In this document: piece after piece, positions 23,454 through 31,216 of the stretch | Numbering within the stretch: the stretch's first letter is position 1 | How the letters are laid out: every line of letters begins with the position of its first letter | DNA from: Clostridiales bacterium | GTDB taxonomy: Bacteria; Bacillota; Clostridia; Clostridiales; Clostridiaceae | DNA: 42,881 nt | Reading direction: 5' to 3' | Assembly: GCA_012519155.1 (NCBI GenBank) | Contig: JAAYQS010000083.1 | Coordinates: 1-42,881, forward strand | Notes under the pieces: model-generated | What the model was told of the DNA's origin: nothing | What the model saw: the letters and a program-made list of their open reading frames with translations, nothing else | The model's database searches: none | Made by a program: the position numbers and the translations under genes

Positions 23454-23493
23454 TCAATGTATTTTGGTATCATATGATACCAAAATACATTGA
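23454..23493. terminator. 40-bp perfect palindrome after terL
   Basis: Twenty bases (starting TCAATGTATTTTGG) are perfectly inverted with no spacer, centred on 23473/23474. As RNA it is a very long hairpin but without a T-run. It marks the left border of the toxin-antitoxin-like insertion between terL and the portal gene. It may act as a bidirectional terminator or as a binding site for the adjacent HTH antitoxin. Confidence 0.75.
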
Positions 23494-23516
23494 CTAGTTT
23501 AAGTATGGAGGGTATA

Positions 23517-23957
23517 ATGGTATCAAAAGATGGTAATACTGAAAAATATATAGAATCAAAAGAGGAAGTCGAAACATATGTTGCAAAGCTAAAATATTCT
23601 TTGACGAAGCCCGCAACCAAAATAAACTTTCAAGAAAAAAGAAAAGTTGATGAAAATAGACAAGAGGAATATACAAATAAATTTACAATTGGAGATTTGT
23701 TCCCTGACGAGAGTCCAAAAGAAGCACTAAAAAGAGAATTAAATAATATAATGGTAGAAGACTATATAGAAACCGTAAAAGATTTAAGATATCCTAAAAG
23801 AAGTGATATGAGGGTATTTGGAAAAGTATATAAACAAAAAGATGTTTATATAAAAATAAGAGTTGAAATAATATCAGATGATTATATTTTCGTAATGTCT
23901 TTCCATTATTCTACTAGAAGTTTTTCTGATGAAACATTTCCTTATAAGAGGAGGTAA
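23517..23957 (+). CDS. Candidate toxin partner of a Panacea-type antitoxin (146 aa, unknown family)
   Basis: It starts at 23517 with GGAGGG 4 nt upstream; a TTG at 23490 lies within the palindrome. I do not recognise the family with confidence. The N-terminal half is charged and helical; the C-terminal half is beta-rich (GKVYKQKDVYIKIRVEIIS then YIFVMSFHYSTRSF) and ends in a basic FPYKRR, broadly like RelE/MqsR-type RNase toxins. It sits 5 nt before an MqsA/Panacea-type antitoxin gene, the usual toxin-first order of MqsRA-like modules. Toxin status rests on position. Confidence 0.5.
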   Translation: MVSKDGNTEKYIESKEEVETYVAKLKYSLTKPATKINFQEKRKVDENRQEEYTNKFTIGDLFPDESPKEALKRELNNIMVEDYIETVKDLRYPKRSDMRVFGKVYKQKDVYIKIRVEIISDDYIFVMSFHYSTRSFSDETFPYKRR

Positions 23958-23962
23958 ACAAA

Positions 23963-24979
23963 ATGAAAGTAATAACAACAATGAATAAGTTATGCTTAAG
24001 TTGTATGGAAGTTCACAATGTTAAGGAAGTTGAAGTAGAGGAAGAAGTAATATTTAAAGAGCAAAAAGTTAAGTATATGGCTACATATGAATATTGTGAT
24101 AAAACTGAAGAATTTACTGAAACAGAAGAAATGATAGATGGTAATGATATAAAATTAAAAAATGCTTACAGAAAAATAGTAGGATTACTGACTTCTGATG
24201 AAATAGTTAATATTAGAGATAAATATGGTGTTAGTCAAAAGGATTTTTCAGAAATATTAGGTTGGGGAAGAGCAACTATTACTAGGTATGAAAATCATCA
24301 GGTACAAGATGTTGCTCATGATGATTTTTTGAAAAAAATTGATTCTGATCCTGAATGGTTTTTGGAGTTGTTAGATAGAGCAAAGGATAGGATAAGTGAA
24401 AAAGCCTATAATAAGTATCAAGAAAGAGCAAAAGATATATATAATTCAATAAAAAATGAATATTTAGTGGGGTATATAAGAGCAGTATATGCTAAAATTC
24501 ATGATAATTTGTTGGTTGGATGTAATGCATTAAATATTAATAAGATAGTTGATGAAGTTAATTATTTAGCACAAAAAGTACAAAGTTTGCATAAAGTCAA
24601 GCTAATGAAGATGTTATGGTATTCTGATACGTTATCATATAAGAGAAGAGGTTTTTCAATAACTGGATTGGCATACAGAGCACTTCCAATGGGGGCAGTT
24701 CCTGAAGGCTATGAACAGATTGTTTTATTAGAAGGTGTAACTTATGATAATAAGTTATATGGTGAAAATATTGCATATAAATTTAAGCCTACCAAGGATT
24801 ATAAAATTAAATTTTTGTCTAATGATGATATGTCAATAATAGACGATGTTATCGAAAAATTTGGTGGTATGAAAACTGAAGAAATTGTAGATGTTATGCA
24901 TGAAGAAGTGGCATATAAAGAAACAGGTGCAAATGATTTGATTTCATATCAATTTGCAGAAGTACTTTCAATTGAATAA
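23963..24979 (+). CDS. Zinc-finger/HTH/Panacea (DUF4065, SocA-like) antitoxin
   Basis: A 338-residue protein in three parts. An N-terminal MqsA/YgiT-like zinc finger begins CLSCMEVHNV (residues 9-18), although the second metal pair looks incomplete (a single Cys in YEYCDK). An XRE-type HTH follows at about 88-115 (YGVSQKDFSEILGWGRATITRYE). A C-terminal Panacea domain begins near 200 with VQSLHKVKLMKMLWYSD. Panacea-domain proteins (PanA) neutralise many unrelated toxins and can defend against phage. The module lies between terL and portal, bounded by a palindrome and a terminator: a moron in the late operon. AGGAGG precedes the ATG. Confidence 0.82.
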   Translation: MKVITTMNKLCLSCMEVHNVKEVEVEEEVIFKEQKVKYMATYEYCDKTEEFTETEEMIDGNDIKLKNAYRKIVGLLTSDEIVNIRDKYGVSQKDFSEILGWGRATITRYENHQVQDVAHDDFLKKIDSDPEWFLELLDRAKDRISEKAYNKYQERAKDIYNSIKNEYLVGYIRAVYAKIHDNLLVGCNALNINKIVDEVNYLAQKVQSLHKVKLMKMLWYSDTLSYKRRGFSITGLAYRALPMGAVPEGYEQIVLLEGVTYDNKLYGENIAYKFKPTKDYKIKFLSNDDMSIIDDVIEKFGGMKTEEIVDVMHEEVAYKETGANDLISYQFAEVLSIE

Positions 24980-25015
24980 TATAATTTTAAGAAGTATTTT
25001 TAGATAATTTACGAT

Positions 25016-25045
25016 ACCACTTAATCATTAATTAAGTGGTGTTTT
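25016..25045 (+). terminator. Terminator after the Panacea antitoxin
   Basis: ACCACTTAAT (25016-25025), loop CATTA, ATTAAGTGGT (25031-25040), then GTTTTT. Perfect 10-bp stem closing the moron before the portal gene. Confidence 0.85.
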
Positions 25046-25108
25046 TGCATACAAAATAATAAAATAGAGTAAGAATATTAAGATATATAAGTGTTTTTGG
25101 GAGGAAAT

Positions 25109-26410
25109 ATGAGGATAAGAAAGTTTTTGGAGACAAAACAAAATTTAGATAAACCTAAAAATAGTTTATCAAGTAGTTTTTATTCTTTTTTATTTGGTTC
25201 AACAACAAGTGGAAAAAGTGTAAATGAAAGAACGGCAATGCAAACCACAGCAGTTTATTCCTGCGTTAGAATACTTTCAGAAGCAATAGCATCTCTTCCA
25301 CTTCAACTTTTCATATATATATGGCAGGGGAAAGAAAAAGCAATTAGCCACAATTTATATTATCTGCTCCATGATGAGCCTAATCCAGAGATGACTTCAT
25401 TTGTGTTTAGAGAAACACTTATGAGTCATCTTTTATTGTGGGGAAATGCTTATGCACAGATTATTAGAGATGGAGCAGGAAGGGTAAAAGCTCTTTATCC
25501 ATTACTGCCAAGTAAAATGGAGGTAGATAGAGCTGATAATGGAGAAATCTATTATATTTATTCAAGATATACTGATGAAAATCCTAATATTAAGGAGCAT
25601 GGACAGGTAATATTAAGAAGTGATGAAGTACTTCATATTCCAGGGTTAGGTTTTGATGGACTTGTTGGATATTCACCAATAGCAATGGCTAAGAATGCAG
25701 TAGGTATGACACTTGCTTGTGAGGAATATGGAGCAAGTTTCTTTGCAAATGGAGCAAATCCTGGAGGAGTTCTTGAACATCCTGGTGTTGTAAAAGATCC
25801 TAAAAGGGTAAGGGATAGTTGGAATTCAGTTTATCAAGGAACAAAAAATGCACATAGAATAGCTGTTTTAGAGGAAGGTATGAAATTTCAAAGCATAGGA
25901 ATACCTCCAGAACAGGCACAGTTTTTAGAGACGAGGAAATTTCAGATTAATGAAATTGCTCGTCTTTTTCGTATTCCTCCACATATGGTTGGAGATTTGG
26001 ATAAGTCAAGTTTTTCTAATATAGAGCAGCAGAGTCTTGAATTTGTTAAGTACACTTTAGATCCTTGGGTAATAAGATGGGAACAATCTCTGCAAAAAGC
26101 ATTATTACTTCCTGGTGAGAAAAAGCAGTATTTTATAAAGTTTAATGTGGATGGATTACTAAGAGGGGATTATGCAAGCAGAATGAGTGGATATGCTACT
26201 GGAAGGCAGAATGGTTGGTTATCAACAAATGACATTAGAGAACTTGAAAATATGAATCCAATATCACAAGAGGAAGGAGGTAATTTATATCTTATAAATG
26301 GTAATATGACAAAGCTTAAGGATGCTGGAATTTTTGCTAGTAAAAATGAAAGTGAGGGCAAGAATAGTGAAGAGAAAATTTTGGAACTGGATAAAAAACG
26401 AGGACACTAG
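25109..26410 (+). CDS. Portal protein (HK97-type)
   Basis: A 433-residue protein starting MRIRKFLETKQ with GGGAGG 7 nt upstream. VNERTAMQTTAVYSCVRILSEAIASLP near 36-62 and the later LFRIPPHMVGDLDKSSFSNIEQQ are signatures of HK97 gp3-type portals, the dodecameric ring through which DNA enters the capsid and to which the connector attaches. The C-terminal 44 nt overlap the prohead protease start, indicating coupled translation. Confidence 0.95.
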   Translation: MRIRKFLETKQNLDKPKNSLSSSFYSFLFGSTTSGKSVNERTAMQTTAVYSCVRILSEAIASLPLQLFIYIWQGKEKAISHNLYYLLHDEPNPEMTSFVFRETLMSHLLLWGNAYAQIIRDGAGRVKALYPLLPSKMEVDRADNGEIYYIYSRYTDENPNIKEHGQVILRSDEVLHIPGLGFDGLVGYSPIAMAKNAVGMTLACEEYGASFFANGANPGGVLEHPGVVKDPKRVRDSWNSVYQGTKNAHRIAVLEEGMKFQSIGIPPEQAQFLETRKFQINEIARLFRIPPHMVGDLDKSSFSNIEQQSLEFVKYTLDPWVIRWEQSLQKALLLPGEKKQYFIKFNVDGLLRGDYASRMSGYATGRQNGWLSTNDIRELENMNPISQEEGGNLYLINGNMTKLKDAGIFASKNESEGKNSEEKILELDKKRGH

Positions 26411-27050
26411 AACGTTATTTCTTAATGGTGAAATATCTAATGAAACTTGGTATGGAGATGAAGTTACACCTAAGATATTTAAACAAGAACTAATCTCTGG
26501 TGAAGGAGATATAACAGTATGGATTAATTCACCAGGTGGTGATTGCTTTGCAGCTGCACAGATTTATAACATGCTAATGGATTATAAGGGTAATGTTACT
26601 GTGAAAATAGATGGGTTAGCAGCATCAGCAGCTTCAGTAATTGCAATGGCTGGGACAGAAGTAATAATGTCACCTGTAGCTATGATGATGATTCATAATC
26701 CTATGACTGTTGCCATAGGAGATAGCTCAGAAATGAAGAAGGCAATAGATATGCTTTCAGAAGTTAAAGAAAGTATTATTAATGCTTATGAATTAAAAAC
26801 TAGCATGAATAGGACAAAAATATCAAATCTTATGGATTCAGAAAGCTGGTTTAATGCTAAAAAAGCTGTAGAGCTTGGATTCGCAGATAGAATTATGTTT
26901 CAGGAAGATAAAAAGGAGGATAATGAAGTTGAAGCTGTTATGTTTTCTAGAATGGCAGTTACAAATTCATTAATAGATAAATTAATACCTAAGAAGAATA
27001 AAACAAAGATTTCTGATTTAGAAAAAAGATTAGAATTAATTAAGCCTTAG
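26367..27050 (+). CDS. ClpP-like prohead (head maturation) protease
   Basis: A 227-residue protein. I place the start at the GTG 26367 (MKRKFWNWIKNE), about 10 nt after GAGGG and matching the usual start of the family; an in-frame ATG at 26322 is less likely. WINSPGGDCFAAAQIYNML, catalytic Ser in GLAASAASVIAMAG and His in MMMIHNPM give the Ser-His pair of the ClpP fold. It processes the scaffold region of the capsid protein during head maturation. It overlaps the portal gene by 44 nt. Confidence 0.92.
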   Translation: MKRKFWNWIKNEDTRTLFLNGEISNETWYGDEVTPKIFKQELISGEGDITVWINSPGGDCFAAAQIYNMLMDYKGNVTVKIDGLAASAASVIAMAGTEVIMSPVAMMMIHNPMTVAIGDSSEMKKAIDMLSEVKESIINAYELKTSMNRTKISNLMDSESWFNAKKAVELGFADRIMFQEDKKEDNEVEAVMFSRMAVTNSLIDKLIPKKNKTKISDLEKRLELIKP

Positions 27051-27062
27051 GAGGATTTGTGT

Positions 27063-28268
27063 ATGAGCAAAGTTTTAGAGTTAAGGGAAAAAAGGGCAAA
27101 GGCATGGGAAGCAGCAAAAGCATTTCTTGATAGTAAAAGATCTGGTAATGGATTGCTATCTGCTGAAGATACTGAAGCATATGAAAGGATGGAAGCTGAT
27201 GTTGTAAACTTAGGTAAGGAAATAGACAGACTAGAAAGGCAGGCTGCTATTGATTTAGAACTTTCAAAACCAATAAATGCACCAATTACTAATAAGCCTA
27301 ACAATATGATAGGAACTGATAGTAAATCAGGAAGAGCCAGTGATGAGTATAATAAGGCATTCTGGGATAATTTAAGAAAGAAAAATTATTATGATATTCA
27401 GAATGCACTTCAAGTAGGCACAGATAGTGAGGGTGGTTATTTAGCACCAGATGAATTTGAAAATACTTTAGTTGAAACTTTAACTGAAGAAAGTTTCTTT
27501 AGAGGACTTGCTAATGTAATTACAACTTCAAGTGGTGATAGAAAAATTCCAGTTGTTGCATCAAAAGGAACAGCTTCATGGATTGATGAGGAAGGTGCAT
27601 ATCCCGAAAGTGATGATTCTATAGGACAAGTTTCAATTGGTGCATTTAAACTAGCTACTATGATAAAGGTATCTGATGAATTATTAAATGACAGTGTCTT
27701 TAATATTGAGAGTTATATTGCAAAAGAATTTGCTAGAAGAATTGGAACTAAAGAAGAAGAAGCATTTTTAGTTGGTGATGGTAAGGGTAAACCTACTGGA
27801 ATATTTAATGTAACTGGAGGAGCGCAGGATGGAACAACAACATCAGGAACAAATATAAGCTTTGATGATGTTATGGATTTATTTTATTCATTAAGATCAC
27901 CATATAGAAAGAATGCTTCATTTATTATGAATGATTCAACAGTAAAGGCTATTAGAAAGTTAAAAGATTCTAATGGCCATTATTTATGGCAGCCATCACT
28001 TACAGCAGGAACACCTGATACTATTTTAAATTGTCCAGTTAATACATCTATTTTTGTACCAGAAATAGCATCTGGATCAAAAGTAATGTCATTTGGTGAT
28101 TATAAATATTATTGGATTGCAGATAGACAGGGAAGAAGTTTTAAAAGATTAAATGAACTTTATGCAGCTACAGGGCAAGTTGGATTTCTTGCAAGTCAGA
28201 GAGTTGATGGAAAGCTAGTACTTCCTGAGGCTGTTAAAGTTATGAAGATGAAAGGAACATCATCTTAA
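27063..28268 (+). CDS. Major capsid protein (HK97 fold)
   Basis: A 401-residue protein starting MSKVLELREKRAKAW with AGGAGG 7 nt upstream. The first ~100 residues are a charged coiled-coil scaffold (delta) domain expected to be removed by the protease. The HK97-fold core begins near 110 (QVGTDSEGGYLAPDEFENTLVETL) and includes VVASKGTASWIDEEGAYPESD and VGDGKGKPTGIFN. It builds the icosahedral head. Position after the protease is standard. Confidence 0.95.
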   Translation: MSKVLELREKRAKAWEAAKAFLDSKRSGNGLLSAEDTEAYERMEADVVNLGKEIDRLERQAAIDLELSKPINAPITNKPNNMIGTDSKSGRASDEYNKAFWDNLRKKNYYDIQNALQVGTDSEGGYLAPDEFENTLVETLTEESFFRGLANVITTSSGDRKIPVVASKGTASWIDEEGAYPESDDSIGQVSIGAFKLATMIKVSDELLNDSVFNIESYIAKEFARRIGTKEEEAFLVGDGKGKPTGIFNVTGGAQDGTTTSGTNISFDDVMDLFYSLRSPYRKNASFIMNDSTVKAIRKLKDSNGHYLWQPSLTAGTPDTILNCPVNTSIFVPEIASGSKVMSFGDYKYYWIADRQGRSFKRLNELYAATGQVGFLASQRVDGKLVLPEAVKVMKMKGTSS

Positions 28269-28293
28269 GTTTTATTATAGGTGGTGATTAGGT

Positions 28294-28568
28294 GTGATTG
28301 TAACATTAGAAGAAGCAAAATTATTTTTAAGGGTAGATGGTGATGAGGAAGATGATCTCATCACTAATTATTATTAACTTCTCAGGATTTATGCGAAGGA
28401 GTATTAAGATATTCATTATCTGAATTTGAGGAAGTTCCTGAAATAGTTAGGGAGAGCATCTTATATTCAGCAGCTAACATGTATGAAAATAGGGATAACT
28501 TTAATTCAAAGGAGATAATAGAAACTATATCAAGACTTTTATTTGGCTATAGAAAAGAGGAATGGTGA
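28294..28568 (+). pseudogene. Head-tail connector (gp6-like), frameshifted
   Basis: From GTG 28294 the protein reads MIVTLEEAKLFLRVDGDEED...LITN, then stops at TAA 28375-28377. In the frame one base back it continues LLLTSQDLCEGVLRYSLSEF and so on to RLLFGYRKEEW, stop 28566-28568. Restoring one T in the AATTA at 28366-28370 gives a 91-residue protein with the typical sequence of HK97 gp6-like DNA-packaging/connector proteins. These form a ring under the portal and are normally essential. Either a point deletion, a sequencing error or an unusual -1 frameshift explains it. Confidence 0.85.
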
Positions 28569-28572
28569 TTTT

Positions 28573-28905
28573 ATGGATATTGGTGAATTAAGACATAGAA
28601 TCATTTTTCAAAAACAGGTTATTGAAGTAAATGAAAATGGATTTGAAGAAGTATCGTGGGAAAATTATAAAACTGTATGGGCTTCAGTTAGCAATCTTTC
28701 AGGTAGAGAGTATTTTCAGGCTGCTGCTATTCAGAAAGAAAATACAGTTAAATTTAAAATTAGATATATTGATTTATTAGATACATCAATGCAAATTGTA
28801 TTTAATGAGAAAAGTTATAATATTATATCTATTGATAATGTTAAATATGAAAATAGGTATATTGAAATAAAGGCTTTTGGGGCTGATAAAAATGGCGAAG
28901 ATTGA
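28573..28905 (+). CDS. Phage head closure protein (SPP1 gp16-like)
   Basis: A 110-residue protein starting MDIGELRHRIIFQK at 28573. RHRIIFQKQV near the start, TVWASVSNLSGREYFQAAA and a beta-rich C-terminus match the phage head-tail adaptor/head-closure family that seals the filled capsid. It starts 5 nt after the connector stop and overlaps the next gene by 14 nt. Confidence 0.88.
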   Translation: MDIGELRHRIIFQKQVIEVNENGFEEVSWENYKTVWASVSNLSGREYFQAAAIQKENTVKFKIRYIDLLDTSMQIVFNEKSYNIISIDNVKYENRYIEIKAFGADKNGED

Positions 28906-29290
28906 ACTTCAAGGCATGGCTGAGCTTATTGATAAAGTAAATAAGATGGGTGAAAGAGGGGAAGAAATAAAAAAGAAAGCACTAGAGAGAGCAGGAAAAT
29001 TAGTAAAGGAGAGCATGGAAAAGAAGGCTCCAAGATCAGCCGATAGTAAGAAGCACATGGCAGATAATATTAGTATTTCAGCTATAGAAAAAGAAGATGG
29101 TGTTGATATTATTAAAGTAGGTCCTAATAAAGGAGACAATTCTGAGTTTTTCTATAGTAAATTTACTGAATGGGGAACAAGTAAAATTGCAGCACAACAT
29201 TGGGCAGAAAATTCTATTATAGAAAATAAAAAAGAGATTAATAGCGTTATTGAATATGAGCTTAAAAGGGGGCTTAATGATTTTGATTAA
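28892..29290 (+). CDS. HK97 gp10-like head-tail/neck protein
   Basis: A 132-residue protein starting MAKIELQGMAELIDKVNK. The N-terminal amphipathic helices with Lys/Glu repeats, KAPRSADSKKHMADNI and the TEWGTSKIAAQHW segment near the C-terminus match the HK97 gp10 family of tail-completion proteins. Overlaps both neighbouring genes by 14 nt, in the standard order. Confidence 0.88.
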   Translation: MAKIELQGMAELIDKVNKMGERGEEIKKKALERAGKLVKESMEKKAPRSADSKKHMADNISISAIEKEDGVDIIKVGPNKGDNSEFFYSKFTEWGTSKIAAQHWAENSIIENKKEINSVIEYELKRGLNDFD

Positions 29291-29627
29291 TAAAGTAATT
29301 ATTGAAGCATTAAGACCGTTAAAAATTCCAGTAAGTTTTCAGAAATATAGTGGAAGATCCATTGAATATATCACTTTTCATGAGTATTTTCAAAATGGAG
29401 AAGAATATGAAGATGATGATGAATCATTAACAGGTCATTATGTTCAAGTAGATGTTTGGAGTAAAGGTGATTATAGCAATTTAGTTATACAGGTAAAAAG
29501 ACTATTAAGTAAAAAAAATTTTATAAGAATTAATGAAATAGATCTTTATGAGGAAGAAAACAGACTTTATCATAAAGGTCTAAAATTTTATTATTTAGAA
29601 AACAAAGAGGAGGTACAAGATGACTAG
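29277..29627 (+). CDS. Minor tail-terminator/tail completion protein
   Basis: A 116-residue protein starting MILINKVIIEALRPLK with AAAAGGGGG upstream. The IPVSFQKYSG...YITFHEY and HYVQVDVWSKGDYSNLVIQVK segments fit the gp17/DUF3168-like tail-terminator group that caps the tail tube. It overlaps the gp10-like gene by 14 nt and the major tail gene by 8 nt. Function is assigned partly by gene order. Confidence 0.8.
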   Translation: MILINKVIIEALRPLKIPVSFQKYSGRSIEYITFHEYFQNGEEYEDDDESLTGHYVQVDVWSKGDYSNLVIQVKRLLSKKNFIRINEIDLYEEENRLYHKGLKFYYLENKEEVQDD

Positions 29628-30189
29628 ACAAATTGGATTTAAGGATATTCATGTTGCGATTCTAGAATCTGATACATTAAATGGCACAACATATAAAACA
29701 CCTGAAAAGCTTGAAAGAGCAATAAGTGCTAAGTTATCACCTAAAAGTAATTCTGAAAATATGTATTCAGATGATACAGTTGAAGATGTAATTACAGCAT
29801 TTGATGGTGTTGATGTTGAAATAGAATTAAATCAATTATCACTTGCAAGTAGAGCAAAGCTTCAAGGATCAAAAATAGTTAAGGGTGTACTAATTGAAAA
29901 TAAAGATGATATTCCACCTGTAGTTGCATTAGGTTTTAGATCAAAAAAGACTAATGGAAAGTATAGATATGTTTGGTTATTAAAAGGAAAATTTGAGTTA
30001 ACAGCTGACGAATATGATACTGAAGGTGAAAAACCAGATCCCAAGAGTTCTAAGTTATCAGGTAAATTTTATTCTAGAGATTATGATGGAAACTATAGAT
30101 TTATTATAGATGAGGATGATGAAGGTGTAGATATGGAAATAATTAAAGCATGGTTTACTAGTGCTCCTGATATATCTAAGGAGAATTAA
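29620..30189 (+). CDS. Major tail protein (phi13-like)
   Basis: A 189-residue protein with IGFKDIHVAILESDTLNGTTY at the N-terminus and ENMYSDDTVEDVITAFDGVDVEIELNQL, matching the phi13-family major tail protein whose hexameric rings form the tail tube. AGGAGG precedes the ATG. A non-structural EVE-like gene follows instead of the usual tail chaperone. Confidence 0.92.
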   Translation: MTRQIGFKDIHVAILESDTLNGTTYKTPEKLERAISAKLSPKSNSENMYSDDTVEDVITAFDGVDVEIELNQLSLASRAKLQGSKIVKGVLIENKDDIPPVVALGFRSKKTNGKYRYVWLLKGKFELTADEYDTEGEKPDPKSSKLSGKFYSRDYDGNYRFIIDEDDEGVDMEIIKAWFTSAPDISKEN

Positions 30190-30259
30190 TTATGTATATT
30201 ATGAAAATTATGGTAAAATGTATTTAGAGAAGTATTAGTACTGATGAGGAGGCAGAAAG

Positions 30260-30646
30260 ATGCAGTATTATTTTGAACCTGTCAATTTAAAGCAATGGAA
30301 TATGTTTGAAAAAGTAAAGAATGTAGGGCACATAGAGCCATTTTTAGCAGTTAAAAGCATGAAAATCGGGGATATTGTATTATTACATGTTGGTAAACAA
30401 GACAATAATGTAGAAAGTGGAGTCTATGCATATGGAGAAGTAGTTAAGGAACCCTATATATTAAAGGATAAACCAGAAGATTATTGTAATAATAAAAATA
30501 CAGTTGATGTAAAGATACAATATATTAATTATAATGAACCAATTCTTAATTCTGATAAATGTAAACTTATTTTTACACAATTTAGAAGAGTATATAAATT
30601 ATCTGATAATTCAGTTAATGAATTAATGAAATTGGCAATATTATAA
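30260..30646 (+). CDS. EVE/PUA-like domain protein (accessory gene in tail operon)
   Basis: A 128-residue protein. The N-terminal YYFEPVNLKQWNMFEK, then MKIGDIVLLHVGKQDN and VYAYGEVVKEPY suggest an EVE/PUA-like beta-barrel, the fold that recognises modified bases in nucleic acids. It is wedged between the major tail protein and the tail chaperone genes, where phages normally have nothing. GAGGAGGCAG precedes the ATG, and the 70 nt upstream contain a TAAAAT that could be part of its own weak promoter. Likely a moron. The fold assignment is moderate; function unknown. Confidence 0.55.
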   Translation: MQYYFEPVNLKQWNMFEKVKNVGHIEPFLAVKSMKIGDIVLLHVGKQDNNVESGVYAYGEVVKEPYILKDKPEDYCNNKNTVDVKIQYINYNEPILNSDKCKLIFTQFRRVYKLSDNSVNELMKLAIL

Positions 30647-30677
30647 TAGATGAAAAATAAATTATGGTGGTGATAAA

Positions 30678-31001
30678 TTGAAGGCATCAGAACTAAAAAA
30701 TAAAGGTATTAAATTTAAACTGCAGGATAAAGAATATGAATTGAAATTTAATATGAATACTTTTTGTGAGTTAGAAGAAGTATACGGAGACATTAATAAA
30801 GCATTTGACGATTTACAAAAAATGAAGGTTAAGGCAATTCGGGCATTAATCTACTCAGCTATTAAGATAGAGGATGAATCTGTTACATTAAAATCAGTAG
30901 GAAGCATGTTGGGGCTTGAGGATTTAGAGCGTTTAGGAGAAACATTAAATAAGGGATTAAGTGAAGCTATGCCAGAAGTTGAGGAAGGCATGGGGGAATA
31001 G
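30678..31001 (+). CDS. Tail assembly chaperone (gpG-like)
   Basis: A 107-residue protein from TTG 30678 (MKASELKNKGIKFK) with GGTGGTGAT upstream. The FNMNTFCELEEVYGD and ALIYSAIKIEDES segments match the GTA/lambda gpG-like tail chaperones that wrap the tape measure before tube assembly. It ends EGMGE, where the last codons lie on a G5 run that allows a -1 shift into the next frame. Confidence 0.88.
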   Translation: MKASELKNKGIKFKLQDKEYELKFNMNTFCELEEVYGDINKAFDDLQKMKVKAIRALIYSAIKIEDESVTLKSVGSMLGLEDLERLGETLNKGLSEAMPEVEEGMGE

Positions 31002-31195
31002 ATAGCCATACTGATTCTGAAAATTGGAATTGGGAATGGCTTTTTTATTTAGGAACAAATTTATTAAAGATGGATGAAGAGCAGTTTTGGAATAGTACTC
31101 CAAAGAAATTAACTGCTCTTTTTTCAGTTTATAAGATAGCAAATGGTATAGAAAGTAATAATGAAACAGAATATATTGATAATATTTTGCTTTAA
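30678..31195 (+). CDS. Tail assembly chaperone gpGT, made by -1 frameshift
   Basis: If the ribosome slips back one base after GGG 30993-30995 (run GGGGG at 30992-30996, then AATAG), reading continues as GIDSHTDSENWNWEWLFYLG and so on to ...YIDNILL, stop at 31193-31195. The result is a 172-residue protein. The extension has the WxxxW and YLGTNLL features of gpT-like extensions. Such G-to-GT frameshifting is nearly universal in long-tailed phages upstream of the tape measure. The mechanism here is inferred from the overlapping frames and the slippery run. Confidence 0.82.
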
Positions 31196-31216
31196 AAAAG
31201 GGGGTGGTGTTAGACT

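Noticed and set aside
28366-28377. Programmed -1 frameshift in the connector gene
   Set aside because: No slippery heptamer or downstream structure is visible and connector genes are not known to need one; a one-base loss is simpler.
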